Shown: positions 35,787-44,713 of the stretch, piece by piece
Layout: each line of letters starts with the position of its first letter
Position numbering within the stretch: the first letter of the stretch is position 1
Assembly (NCBI GenBank): GCA_030684835.1
Contig: JAUXWZ010000196.1
Span: forward strand, 31,529-95,528
Source of the DNA: Beijerinckiaceae bacterium
Lineage (GTDB): Bacteria > Pseudomonadota > Alphaproteobacteria > Rhizobiales > Beijerinckiaceae
Direction: 5' to 3'
DNA: 64,000 nucleotides
Notes under the pieces: generated by a model
Told to the model about the DNA's origin: nothing
Databases searched by the model: none
Seen by the model: the letters and a program-made list of their open reading frames with translations, nothing else
Program-made: the position numbers and the translations under genes

Positions 35787-36917
35787 ATGCGAGTGCGCCT
35801 CTCAGCCTTCACCTTTGCCCCTATCGCTTTCGCCTTCGCCTTGCCCGCAATGGCGCAGGAGGTACGGTCAATTTCCACGCAGACCGGCACGATCGCAGTA
35901 GAGGTCGTCGCTCGTGGATTGCAAAACCCGTGGGCTCTCGCCTTTCTGCCTGATGGGCGCACGCTGGTTACTGAGAAAAGCGGGCGCTTGCGCATCGTCA
36001 CGGGCAAGGGCGAAATTTCGAAGCCGATTGCGAACGTGCCGCGCGTGGCCGCGCAAGGTCAAGGTGGCCTTCTCGACGTTGCGCCTTCTCCAAATTTCGC
36101 TCGCGACCAGACGATTTTCTTCTCGTACGCCGAGAGTGGTGCGGGCGGAGAAGCGGGAACGACGCTGGCCCGCGCGCGTCTGACCAACGACAGCGAGCTC
36201 AGCGATGTTCGCGTGATCTTTCGTCAGACGCCAAAGGTTGATGGCGGGCAGCATTTCGGGTCACGCATCGCGTTCGCGCGCGACGGCGCAATCTTCTTCG
36301 CACTCGGAGATCGCGGCAAATTTGACCCGGCGCAAGATGTGACGAACACCATTGGCGTTGTTGTTCGGCTGAACGGGGATGGCTCGCCCATCAAGGACAA
36401 TCCCTTTGTGGGACAAGAGCGCGCCCGCCCTGAAATCTTCTCGTACGGGCACCGCAATATACAAGGAGCCGCGATCCATCCACGAACAGGCGCCCTTTGG
36501 ATCCATGAGATGGGGCCGCGCGGCGGCGACGAGATCAACATCGTTGCGGCGGGCCGAAATTACGGCTGGCCGCTGGTGAGCTGGGGCAGCCATTACAGCG
36601 GCGCAGCGATCGCCAAACCATCGACACGCCCAGACCTTGCCGACGCCATCCATCATTGGACGCCCTCCATCGCGCCTTCGGGAATGGCGTTTTACGAGGC
36701 CGATCTTTTTCCCAAGTGGAGAGGCTCGCTGCTTGTGGGCGCACTTGCTGGACGGATGCTGGTACGCGTCACCCTCGACGGAGACAAGGTGACAGGTGAA
36801 GAACGCATTGCGCTCAATACGCGCATTCGCGATGTCGAGGTAGGGCCCGATGGAGCCGTCTACCTCGCCACCGACGAATCGAATGGGCGAATCCTTCGGC
36901 TTTCACCTGCGCGCTAA
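35787..36917 (+). CDS. Exported PQQ-type aldose sugar dehydrogenase
   Basis: 376 aa from ATG 35787 (GGAG upstream). Signal peptide ends PAMAQ (about 23). The six-bladed propeller of the soluble glucose/aldose dehydrogenase family is shown by LQNPWALAFLPDGRTLVTEK, GGQHFGSRIAF with the catalytic His, YGHRNIQG, WIHEMGPRGGDEIN and NYGWP. Acts in the periplasm on aldoses using PQQ. No PQQ-synthesis genes are in the window. The stop overlaps a tiny minus-strand frame by 4 nt. Confidence 0.88.
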   Translation: MRVRLSAFTFAPIAFAFALPAMAQEVRSISTQTGTIAVEVVARGLQNPWALAFLPDGRTLVTEKSGRLRIVTGKGEISKPIANVPRVAAQGQGGLLDVAPSPNFARDQTIFFSYAESGAGGEAGTTLARARLTNDSELSDVRVIFRQTPKVDGGQHFGSRIAFARDGAIFFALGDRGKFDPAQDVTNTIGVVVRLNGDGSPIKDNPFVGQERARPEIFSYGHRNIQGAAIHPRTGALWIHEMGPRGGDEINIVAAGRNYGWPLVSWGSHYSGAAIAKPSTRPDLADAIHHWTPSIAPSGMAFYEADLFPKWRGSLLVGALAGRMLVRVTLDGDKVTGEERIALNTRIRDVEVGPDGAVYLATDESNGRILRLSPAR

Positions 36918-36979
36918 CGCCCGCGTATCAAACGCCAGGCCCAGCGCAACATCGCAAGTCTTGCAAGCAGTTTAAACAT
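36914..36979 (-). CDS. Possible 21-residue cationic amphipathic small protein
   Basis: ATG at 36979 to TAG at 36914. The product, MFKLLARLAMLRWAWRLIRG plus a final Arg, is an amphipathic cationic helix with Arg spaced every three to four residues. GGAAGG lies 9 nt before the ATG, a good Shine-Dalgarno. Short Leu/Arg-rich proteins of this sort occur in Hyphomicrobiales but are rarely annotated. It could be chance; no independent evidence. Confidence 0.3.
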   Translation of the reverse strand: MFKLLARLAMLRWAWRLIRGR

Positions 36980-37163
36980 GGTCCGGCGCCTTCCGTGACG
37001 CATCCTCTAAAGCGGGACTATCCCGCATTATTGGCGTCGGATCATAAACCACTACTGTGCGCGGCTCGTTCCATGGCTGGCGATTGATCCCAAACAAGCC
37101 CATACTGTCCAACCTTGTGCGCGAGTGCGCGCATGCGAGCCAGCCAGGAAGCGCGGAGGCAGT

Positions 37164-39677
37164 TTGTCGGCGGAAAAATCCAGTCCCGTGCGAAAGCGCA
37201 AAGTCGCGTCACGCGCCCTGCACGATTGGACAGCAGGTTATGAACCCCTGCCGACAGCGCCCGACGAGCTGATGGACGAGGCCGGGCGGCTCACGCCAAT
37301 CTGGAAGCGGTTTCTTGAGTCGTTATCGGAAAGTGACCCGACCGAAATCGCCCGCAGTTTTGGGGCGGCGGATCGGCGCATTCGCGACATGGGCATATCC
37401 TATCGCGTCCACGGTGAAGCCAATGAACGCGCGTGGCCGCTGGAGCATCTGCCGCTCATCATTGGGCAGGAAGAATGGCGCGAGATTTCCGCCGGCGTGG
37501 AACAGCGCGCGCGCCTCATGGAAGCGATCCTTGCGGATGTGTATGGTCCGGGATTGCTCGCAGCCGAGGGCGCGTTGCCCGGCTCCGCCATCACAGGATC
37601 TGCTGACTACATTTACCCAATGTGCGGCGCGCGGCCGCCGGGCGGGCGCTGGCTGCGCTTTTACGCGCTCGACATCGCTCGCGGAACCGACGGCAAATGG
37701 TGGGCGCTGGGCGATCGCACACAGGCGCCCTCTGGCGCAGGCTACGCGCTCGAAAACCGACTGATCGTTTCAGGCGCCCTGCCACGCCAGCGCGGCGCGA
37801 TGAACGTCGCGCGGCTCGCTCCTTTCTTTCGCGACTTTCGCGCTGGCGTTTCGGGCGCCGCCGACCGCGCCGCGCCGCGCATGTGCCTGCTAACGCCCGG
37901 TCCCTTCAGCGACACCTATTTCGAACAGGCCTATCTGGCTCGCTATCTCGGCTTCCTGCTTGTTGAAGGCGATGATCTCGTCGTGCGCGATAACATGGTG
38001 TTCGTGCGCACGATTGCGGGTCTCAAACGCGCGGACGTCATCTGGCGTCGCGTTGATGCGGACTGGTGCGACCCACTCGAACTCAACGGGAAGTCGCGGA
38101 TCGGCGTGGCGGGATTGATGCAGGCCATCCGCGCCGGCAACGTCGTCGTCGCCAACATGCCGGGCGCGGGCATTCTTGAGTCGCAGGCGTTGCTCGGATT
38201 TGCACCGAAGCTGGCGCAACGTTTGCTCGGCGAAAGTCTTCGATTGCCCAACATCGCAACGTGGTGGTGCGGCCAGAAACGCGAGCGCGATATCGTGCTC
38301 GAACGGCTGGACGAGCTGGTGATCTCGCATGCGTTTGGTGACGCGTTGCCGGGATCGAGCAAACGCAAAGGCGTGCTGGGCTCAGACCTCAGCGCACGCG
38401 AAAAACAGGAATTGATCGCCGCCATCGAGCGTCGCGGCGTGGATTATGTTGGCCAGGAAGCGGTTCGACTTTCAACCACGCCTGTGTGGCGTGACGGAAA
38501 GCTGGAGCCGCGCCCCTTCATCCTGCGCGTCTATGCAGCGTCGACCGAGAATGGCTGGCGCGTCATGTCCGGCGGCTTTTGCCGTGTCGCTCATGAGCGC
38601 GACGCCCGCGCCTTCACCATGGGCGAGAACGTTTCATCAGCGGACGTCTGGATTGCGGGCGACCGGCCTGTCGAGATGTCGACGCTGCTTCCAGCGGACA
38701 ATTCGGTTCGCGTTATCCGTCTGCTTGGTAATTTGCCAAGCCGCGCGGCCGACAATCTGTTCTGGCTTGGGCGCTATCTTGAGCGCGCGGAAGCGACCTG
38801 CCTGCTGGCGCGTTGCCTTTCCGTGCGTGCGCTTGAAGTGGACGGCTCGAGCTACTCTTCCGCCACCGCCTTGACGTTGCTGCGCCGGTTGCTTGTTGCC
38901 TGGGGCGCGGCGTCTGCCGAGCATACGCGCGCGGGCGAAGCCGCGAACGAAGCCCTCACTTCAAAAGAACGCGGAGCGTCAGCTTTCAACATCGCCTCAG
39001 ACGCACGTCGCGCAGCGTCGATCATCCGCGAGCGGCTTTCGCAAGACTCGATGTTGCTGCTGGGCGAACTTGAAGACAAGCTTCGCCCGACCCCCGCCTT
39101 GGTGAAGAGCGAAAGCGACGCGCATGAGCGCGCGCAAGGGGCGCTACGCGTCATCGCCGCTCTGTCAGGGCTGCTGTCGGAGAATGTTAATCGTGTCGCC
39201 GGCTGGTCCTTCCTCGACATGGGCCGCCGCGTGGAGCGATCCATCAACACGTGCCGGTTTGCGCGTCAGTTTGCGGCTGACCAGGCGACTGCTGAGAACC
39301 TCGACATCCTGCTCGATCTCATCGACTCCCAGATCACGTATCGTTCGCGCTACGTCGTTGGACCGGCGCTGGCCGCTGTGCGCGACATGGCGCTGCTCGA
39401 TCCGTACAATCCGCGTTCGCTGGCTTTCCAGATGACACGCATCGATCAACACCTCGCCGCGCTGCCAAATCTTGCGCAGGACGGGATGCCGGAAGCGCCG
39501 CGCCGACTGAGCATGAAGCTGACGGCCGACATCGCAGTTGAACAGGCGGAAAAGCTGGCGTCGACCGCCGTGCTCGCATTCGAACAACGCGTCACCGGGC
39601 TCGCCGACGCCATTGCCGCGCGCTACTTTTTGCAAGGCGCACGCCAGCGCGACGAACAGCCATCGGGTCTCTCGTGA
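37164..39677 (+). CDS. Circularly permuted ATP-grasp / Alpha-E fusion protein
   Basis: 837 aa from TTG 37164, chosen because GGAGG lies just upstream; GTG 37125 and GTG 37188 are alternatives and no ATG fits. The first half (to about 490) is a CP_ATPgrasp_2 (DUF404/DUF407) domain: ISYRVHGEANERAWPLEHLP, LTPGPFSDTYFEQAYLARYL, GNVVVANMPGAGILE and PFILRVYAA. The second half is an all-helical Alpha-E (DUF403) domain starting LPSRAADNLFWLGRYLERAE and including INTCRFARQF. These are often two separate genes; here they are joined. Predicted to form amide bonds on an unknown peptide. Overlaps the next gene by 4 nt. Confidence 0.88.
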   Translation: MSAEKSSPVRKRKVASRALHDWTAGYEPLPTAPDELMDEAGRLTPIWKRFLESLSESDPTEIARSFGAADRRIRDMGISYRVHGEANERAWPLEHLPLIIGQEEWREISAGVEQRARLMEAILADVYGPGLLAAEGALPGSAITGSADYIYPMCGARPPGGRWLRFYALDIARGTDGKWWALGDRTQAPSGAGYALENRLIVSGALPRQRGAMNVARLAPFFRDFRAGVSGAADRAAPRMCLLTPGPFSDTYFEQAYLARYLGFLLVEGDDLVVRDNMVFVRTIAGLKRADVIWRRVDADWCDPLELNGKSRIGVAGLMQAIRAGNVVVANMPGAGILESQALLGFAPKLAQRLLGESLRLPNIATWWCGQKRERDIVLERLDELVISHAFGDALPGSSKRKGVLGSDLSAREKQELIAAIERRGVDYVGQEAVRLSTTPVWRDGKLEPRPFILRVYAASTENGWRVMSGGFCRVAHERDARAFTMGENVSSADVWIAGDRPVEMSTLLPADNSVRVIRLLGNLPSRAADNLFWLGRYLERAEATCLLARCLSVRALEVDGSSYSSATALTLLRRLLVAWGAASAEHTRAGEAANEALTSKERGASAFNIASDARRAASIIRERLSQDSMLLLGELEDKLRPTPALVKSESDAHERAQGALRVIAALSGLLSENVNRVAGWSFLDMGRRVERSINTCRFARQFAADQATAENLDILLDLIDSQITYRSRYVVGPALAAVRDMALLDPYNPRSLAFQMTRIDQHLAALPNLAQDGMPEAPRRLSMKLTADIAVEQAEKLASTAVLAFEQRVTGLADAIAARYFLQGARQRDEQPSGLS

Positions 39678-40555
39678 TCTACGACATTCGACACATCACG
39701 ACGTACCGCTACGACAGCCAGGCGTCGTCAGCCGCGCTCGCCCTTCGGTTGCTGCCCCGCGATGACGTGGGCCAGCGTGTGCTGGAAACGCAGGTCACCG
39801 TCTCGCCGCTCCCTGCCGAGCAAAACCAGGACAGCGACTTCTTTGGCAACAACCTGACCTTCGTGCGGATAGACAGGCCGCATACCGACCTTCGCGTTGA
39901 GGCCGTATCGCGCGTCAAGGTCGAGCGTGACTCGCCATTGGCTCCTGCGCTGACCCCATCATGGGAGACTATTCGCGCAGCCGCCGCTTCGGCGTCTTCA
40001 CTGTCGCGCACCTGCCCTGCTCATTTTCTTTATCCGAGCCGTCTGGTCAGCCTCCATGCGCCGGCGATGAAATACGCCGGCAAGAGCTTCGCGCGCGGGC
40101 GCCCTGTACTGGAAGCGACCATTGATTTGATGGGCCGCATCAAGCGGGACTTTGCTTACGACCAGAAGGCGACGGCCGTTTCCACGACAGTGCCAGAGGC
40201 GTTTGAGCGGCGCCGCGGCGTCTGTCAGGACTTTGCGCATGTCATGATCTCGGGCATGCGCGGGCTGGGCCTGCCGGCATGCTACGTCAGCGGCTACATC
40301 CGCACCACACCGCCGGAAGGCTCGCCGCGTCTGGAAGGCGCAGACGCATCGCACGCCTGGGTGGGCGTCTGGTGTGGTCCAGAGTTCGGATGGCTTGGCC
40401 TTGATCCGACAAACGACCTTGTCGTCGCCGACGATCACATCGTGCTGGCGTTCGGCCGGGACTACGCGGACGTCTCGCCGACATCGGGCGTATTCGTTGG
40501 CTCGGGCCACCATGATTTGACTGTCGGCGTTGATGTGCGCCCGCATGTGGATTGA
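39674..40555 (+). CDS. Transglutaminase-family cysteine protease/ligase
   Basis: 293 aa from GTG 39674, overlapping the previous stop (GTGA). An N-terminal bacterial transglutaminase-like domain (IYDIRHITTYRYDSQ ...) is followed by the catalytic core: RRGVCQDFAH (Cys), DASHAWVGV (His) and LGLDPTND (Asp), all present. There is no signal peptide, so it is cytoplasmic. This family regularly accompanies CP-ATP-grasp and Alpha-E genes; it probably trims or crosslinks the product of the amidoligase. The substrate is unknown. Confidence 0.9.
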   Translation: MIYDIRHITTYRYDSQASSAALALRLLPRDDVGQRVLETQVTVSPLPAEQNQDSDFFGNNLTFVRIDRPHTDLRVEAVSRVKVERDSPLAPALTPSWETIRAAAASASSLSRTCPAHFLYPSRLVSLHAPAMKYAGKSFARGRPVLEATIDLMGRIKRDFAYDQKATAVSTTVPEAFERRRGVCQDFAHVMISGMRGLGLPACYVSGYIRTTPPEGSPRLEGADASHAWVGVWCGPEFGWLGLDPTNDLVVADDHIVLAFGRDYADVSPTSGVFVGSGHHDLTVGVDVRPHVD

Positions 40556-40940
40556 TCGCCTTGCGCTCGCCCGCGCAGTCGTGATCATACTTTCCACTGG
40601 CGTGACGGCGCTTACCGCAAATGCGCAAGCGCTGCCCACTGCCCCGCCATTGCCGCCGCCCAGACCCACGTTTCCCGGCGACGAGCCACGCGTGGAGTCC
40701 AACGGCGTGCGATTGGACGATGGCGCATTGCAAGCATCGCCCAAATCCATTGATGCCTCTCCAGCGCCGCCAGCAAGCCCGCCTTCTTCGACCTGGACGT
40801 GGCCTCCTGCCGATCGCGGGGCGATCCGCGCCTGCGCTCTGGAATGGCAGCGATTGAAAGATACCGGCGCAGCGGGACTGACGACCTGGCGGGAATTTGC
40901 GCCACGTTGTCTTGCGCGGCAATCGCCGCCCCGTCGTTAA
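40545..40940 (+). CDS. Small exported proline-rich protein
   Basis: 131 aa from ATG 40545, overlapping the transglutaminase gene end by 11 nt. Signal peptide ends LTANAQ (about 28); then a proline-rich stretch (PTAPPLPPPRPTFPGDEPR) and a C-terminal segment with two Cys (IRACALEWQRL, FAPRCLARQ). The C-terminal motif recalls a short domain found in extensin-like proteins, but the catalytic part is not there. Overlap with the transglutaminase suggests a shared transcript. No family assigned. Confidence 0.55.
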   Translation: MWIDRLALARAVVIILSTGVTALTANAQALPTAPPLPPPRPTFPGDEPRVESNGVRLDDGALQASPKSIDASPAPPASPPSSTWTWPPADRGAIRACALEWQRLKDTGAAGLTTWREFAPRCLARQSPPRR

Positions 40941-41020
40941 TGCGCCGAAGCCAGTGCGCCCTGCGCCGATGTGCGCGGCGCCGCTTCAAAGGCAACGATT
41001 TCGCTGCAAGGCGCATCCAA

Positions 41021-41053
41021 ATAAAAAGCCCTCCGCCAGTGAAGGCGGAGGGC
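41021..41053 (-). terminator. Rho-independent terminator of the H1-like gene
   Basis: A perfect 10-bp stem, GCCCTCCGCC (41028-41037) with GGCGGAGGGC (41044-41053), loop of 6 nt. On the minus strand it is followed by TTTTTATTT. It lies about 105 nt after the H1-like stop and 80 nt after the end of the convergent proline-rich gene, so it may serve both. Confidence 0.75.
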
Positions 41054-41157
41054 CGTATTTCAAAGATGGCTCAGCGGCGACCGCTTGATCCGTAAGGTTC
41101 GCGCTAATGTCGGACCAGGCTACCGACTGTCGAACCTGACGGAGACGGTCCGTCGCC

Positions 41158-41493
41158 TTATGCGCCTTCCGATGCCGGAGCAGAAGCGGCCGGCTTAACC
41201 TTGCGAGCCTTCTTGGCGCCCTTCTTGGCGGCCTTTTTGGCTGGCTTCTTTGCGACCTTCTTAGCGGCTTTCTTGGCGCCCTTCTTGACGGCTTTCTTAG
41301 CCGGCTTCTTGGCAACCTTCTTGGCGACCTTGGCGCCCCTCTTCACTGCCTTCTTCGCAGCCTTCTTGGCGCCCTTCTTGGCGCCCTTCTTCACGGCCTT
41401 CTTCGCGCCCGTGCGCGCGGTCTTCTTAACAGCCTTCTTGGCGCCCTTCTTGGCGGCCTTCTTGGCCGGTTTACGCTTTGCTGCCTTAGCCAT
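41158..41493 (-). CDS. Histone H1-like Lys/Ala-rich DNA-binding protein
   Basis: 111 aa of almost only Lys, Ala, Val, Gly and Pro, in AKKxAKK-type repeats (KKAAKKGAKKAVKK, KKVAKKPAKK) up to about residue 98, then a neutral tail. This is the bacterial H1-like family, expected to bind and compact DNA in the nucleoid. GAGGGGAC precedes the ATG. The repeats are encoded by near-identical short DNA units. Upstream is a 640-nt gap with no gene. The TopA tail encoded at 57870-58040 has the same composition. Confidence 0.8.
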   Translation of the reverse strand: MAKAAKRKPAKKAAKKGAKKAVKKTARTGAKKAVKKGAKKGAKKAAKKAVKRGAKVAKKVAKKPAKKAVKKGAKKAAKKVAKKPAKKAAKKGAKKARKVKPAASAPASEGA

Positions 41494-42134
41494 CAGAGGT
41501 CCCCTCTAAGTTACGTCGACGCGAGATTGCCGACACCCAGGCACACATAAAGTAACTCGGTTAACTACATGTGCAAGCGTCTATGCTCGCTTAAGCGCGT
41601 TCGACGCCTTCGCAAGCATCAGGAAGGAAGTAAATTCGATCACTGGAAATGCATCTGCACACAACCGCAGCATCGTCATGCGCAACGCGCAAGTGTCACT
41701 GACGAGGCGTCACAGGATGGTGCGTTACAGAGCCTCGCACGCTCGGCGAAAGCTAGCGACGGCGCGCAACGCAACCACCACGAAGCAGCGCATCACATCG
41801 CATCTATTTCTGAATCTTGTTGATTCTGCTTGAGATGTGGATTGACGATGAAAAATTTGATGGAGCGCGCGCATCTTCCAAAGCGCGGTGCGATCTGAAT
41901 TTGAGCGGCGCCTGAACAGCAACAGTCAGAACCAATGGCGGCTCGCGTTACGAATGCTGCGGGCTGCTCACGCACGAAAGTCGATGCCGTGTTGGTGTGT
42001 CGGCGCGACAGGAATGAGCGCCTCGCAACACCGAAAAAAAAAGTTCGGATAGTGCGAAAAAAAACTTCCGAAGGCGCCCGCAACAGGTGCGCGAGCGCCA
42101 AAAATGACAAACGTTCCGATTCGATTCGGTCGTT
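41494..42134. other. Gene-poor gap between gatB and the H1-like gene
   Basis: 640 nt with no supportable gene; AT-richer than neighbours and with two long A-runs (near 42033 and 42057). It contains the gatB terminator candidate and must contain the H1-like promoter. A small hairpin, GAATC-TTGTT-GATTC, lies at about 41812-41826. Confidence 0.5.
42057..42099 (-). terminator. Rho-independent terminator of gatB
   Basis: On the minus strand GGCGC (42099-42095) pairs with GCGCC (42077-42073), with inner CGC/GCG pairs, followed by TTCGGAAG and a run of eight T. It lies about 36 nt after the gatB stop. A second T-run follows after a CCGAA/TTCGG palindrome (42031-42048). Confidence 0.6.
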
Positions 42135-43613
42135 TCAGATACCAAGCTTGCTCTTCAAGAGCTCGTTGACCGACTGCGGATTTGCCTTGCCGCCCGTCTG
42201 TTTCATCACCTGACCGACGAACCATCCGAGCATTGTCGGCTTCGCCTTCGCCTGTTCAACCTTGTCAGGATTTCCGGCGATGATTGCATCGACAGCGGCT
42301 TCAATTGCGCCGGTATCCGTCACCTGCTCCATGCCGCGTTCTTTGACAATCGCGAATGGATCAGCGTTGCGTCCGGCTTCCCAAACGATCTCGATCAAGT
42401 CCTTCGCAATCTTGCCGGAGATAGTGTTCGCCGTGACCATCTGGACGATTGCGCTGTTGGCCTTCGCGCTCACCGGGCCGCTTTCAATCGTGAAGCCACC
42501 TTTGTTGAGACGGCCGAAATACTCGTTGATGAGCCAGTTCGCGGCGCCTTTCGGATCGGCGCCCTCGCGCACCATCTCTTCGAAATAGTCCGCCGTCTCA
42601 CGCTCCATCACGAGGACGCCTGCATCATAAGATGCGAGACCGTAGTCGCTCATGAAGCGCGCTTTTTTCGCGTCCGGCAGTTCCGGCAGATCGGCCGCGA
42701 GCGCGTCAACAAACGCCTGATCGAATTCGAGCGGCAGAAGGTCCGGGTCCGGGAAGTAGCGATAGTCGTGCGCCTCTTCCTTCGAGCGCATGGAGCGCGT
42801 TTCACCGCGACCCGGATCAAACAGGCGCGTTTCCTGATTGATCTTGCCGCCATCTTCGATGATCGCGATCTGCCGGCGCGCTTCCACTTCTATGGCCTGA
42901 CCAATGAAGCGGATGGAGTTCACGTTTTTGATCTCGCAGCGCGTGCCCAGCGGTTCTCCGGGGCGGCGAACAGACACGTTCACATCGGCGCGCAGGCTGC
43001 CCTTTTCCATATCGCCGTCGCACGTGCCGAGGTAACGCATGATGGTGCGCAGCTTCGTCACGTACGCGCGCGCCTCCTCCGCCGAGCGCAGATCAGGCCG
43101 CGACACGATTTCCATTAACGCCACGCCGGAGCGGTTGAGATCGACGAAGCTCATGGTGGCCGACATGTCGTGGATCGATTTGCCGGCGTCCTGTTCGAGG
43201 TGCAGGCGCTCGACGCCGACGCGGATCTGCTCGGTCGCCGTAACGTCCACGATGACTTCGCCTTCACCCACGATGGGATATTTGAACTGGCTGATCTGGT
43301 AACCCTGCGGCAGGTCCGGGTAGAAATAGTTCTTCCGGTCGAATACGGAGCGATGGTTGATTTGCGCTTTCAGGCCGAGCCCGGTGCGCACAGCCTGTTT
43401 CACGCACTCCTCGTTGATCACCGGCAGCATGCCCGGCATCGCAGCATCGACAAGCGAGACATGCGAATTGGGCGCGGCGCCGAAGCCTGTGGAGGCTCCC
43501 GAGAAAAGCTTTGAGAGGGATGTGACCTGCGCATGGATTTCCATGCCGATCACAATCTCCCAGTCGCCGGTGGCGCCCTTGATGTACTTCGCTCTGGCAG
43601 CAGCAGCCGTCAT
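42135..43613 (-). CDS. gatB: Asp-tRNA(Asn)/Glu-tRNA(Gln) amidotransferase subunit B
   Basis: 492 aa, usual length. The catalytic cradle shows [22 protein letters not shown] and [19 protein letters not shown], and a C-terminal YqeY-like tail domain ends [10 protein letters not shown]. With GatA and GatC it converts misacylated Glu-tRNA(Gln) or Asp-tRNA(Asn). It is separated from gatA and gatC by egtB and egtD, all in one direction. Followed by a terminator. Confidence 0.96.
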   Translation of the reverse strand: MTAAAARAKYIKGATGDWEIVIGMEIHAQVTSLSKLFSGASTGFGAAPNSHVSLVDAAMPGMLPVINEECVKQAVRTGLGLKAQINHRSVFDRKNYFYPDLPQGYQISQFKYPIVGEGEVIVDVTATEQIRVGVERLHLEQDAGKSIHDMSATMSFVDLNRSGVALMEIVSRPDLRSAEEARAYVTKLRTIMRYLGTCDGDMEKGSLRADVNVSVRRPGEPLGTRCEIKNVNSIRFIGQAIEVEARRQIAIIEDGGKINQETRLFDPGRGETRSMRSKEEAHDYRYFPDPDLLPLEFDQAFVDALAADLPELPDAKKARFMSDYGLASYDAGVLVMERETADYFEEMVREGADPKGAANWLINEYFGRLNKGGFTIESGPVSAKANSAIVQMVTANTISGKIAKDLIEIVWEAGRNADPFAIVKERGMEQVTDTGAIEAAVDAIIAGNPDKVEQAKAKPTMLGWFVGQVMKQTGGKANPQSVNELLKSKLGI

Positions 43614-43747
43614 ATCCGTCCGCCTCTTTCACTTGCGTTGCGCGCGGCCTGTACGCCACGCTCTCAAGCGTCTTGCCTAGCCCGTCGCGCGACGGGCTTC
43701 AAGAAAAAGGCGTTGGAAGGATGTTGTGGAGCGAGTGCAGGCGCGCG

Positions 43748-44713
43748 TCAGACGCGCGCACGAAGCTCCAGGACACGGAAAAGCTGGTTGGGGTCGGTCC
43801 AGTGCTCGGCGACCTCCCAACCCGCGCCCAGGACGATCTGATCGAAAATATCGGCAGGCCATTTGTGGGAATTTTCGGTGTGGATCGTCTCCCCGGCGGC
43901 AAACCGGAATTCGCGTCCACCCACATGCGCGACCTGCTCACGCGAACTCACAAGCCTCATCTCGATGCGCGTCTTCGCCTCGTTCCAGATGGCGACGTGA
44001 CGGAACGCGGAGACATCGAAGTCGGCGTCGAGTTCCCGGTTGGCGCGCGTTAGCAGATTGAGGTTGAAGGCCGCCGTTACGCCCTGCGCATCGTCATAGG
44101 CGGGGATCAAAATCGACGCAGGCTTCATGACGTCGACGCCAATGACAAGGCGTGCGCCCTCGCCCAGCACCGCCGCGAACCGCTTCAACAGAGCTTGCGC
44201 ATCTGCCGGCTCAAGGTTGCCGATAGTGGACCCGGGGAAGAAACCGACACGAGGCGCCTGAGCAAGATCAGGCGCGATCTCGGCGCTCCAGAAATCGCCC
44301 ACGACAGTGTCCACGCGCAGGCCCCGGAAGCGATCACGCAGCCGCATGCGGGCGTCTTCAAGCGCGCTCGCCGAAACGTCAATCGCGACGTAGGCGGCGA
44401 GGTCTCGCATCTGCGAAAGAAGCAGCTCGGTCTTTGTGCTGGAGCCCGATCCAAATTCGACGAGCACGCTGCCCGGCGCTGTGCGGGCCGCGATCTGCGG
44501 GGCGCAGTCGCGCAAAATCGCGGCTTCCACGCGAGTCGGATAATACTCCGGCAGCGCGGTGATCTCTTCAAACAGCTCGCTGCCGCGCGTGTCATAGAAA
44601 TAGCGGCAAGGCAGCGTTTTTTGCGCGCGGGAGAGACCCTCGACAACATCGTGCATGAAGTCGTCGCTGGGGCCGGGCGCTCGCGCGCGGTCCTGCAGTT
44701 CAGCCGGCTTCAT
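43748..44713 (-). CDS. egtD: L-histidine N(alpha)-methyltransferase (ergothioneine)
   Basis: 321 aa. SAM-dependent methyltransferase of the EgtD family: CRYFYDTRGSELFEEIT, LPEYYPTRVEA, LVEFGSGSSTKT (SAM-binding), PGSTIGNLEP and FNLNLLTRANREL. It makes hercynine from histidine. Its ATG overlaps the egtB stop by 4 nt. A GC-rich perfect palindrome (GCGCGCGT-CAG-ACGCGCGC, 43741-43759) spans its stop codon. Confidence 0.94.
   Translation of the reverse strand: MKPAELQDRARAPGPSDDFMHDVVEGLSRAQKTLPCRYFYDTRGSELFEEITALPEYYPTRVEAAILRDCAPQIAARTAPGSVLVEFGSGSSTKTELLLSQMRDLAAYVAIDVSASALEDARMRLRDRFRGLRVDTVVGDFWSAEIAPDLAQAPRVGFFPGSTIGNLEPADAQALLKRFAAVLGEGARLVIGVDVMKPASILIPAYDDAQGVTAAFNLNLLTRANRELDADFDVSAFRHVAIWNEAKTRIEMRLVSSREQVAHVGGREFRFAAGETIHTENSHKWPADIFDQIVLGAGWEVAEHWTDPNQLFRVLELRARV

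Noticed and set aside
41028..41053. Possible att site: partial match of CTCCGCCA to the tRNA-Ser 3' end
   Set aside because: Only 8 nt match and they lie in a terminator stem; no integrase is present.
41158..41493. Short repeats considered as a CRISPR array
   Set aside because: The repeats are in-frame AKK-type codons without unique spacers; no cas genes are present. No CRISPR array was seen anywhere in the window.
41201..41509. Hydrophobic plus-strand frame (FLAAFLAPFL repeats)
   Set aside because: It is the antisense of the Lys/Ala repeats of the H1-like gene; the repeat codons generate a false membrane protein.
43741..43759. GCGCGCGT-CAG-ACGCGCGC as egtD terminator
   Set aside because: It spans the stop codon itself and has no T-run; more likely a GC-rich chance palindrome.
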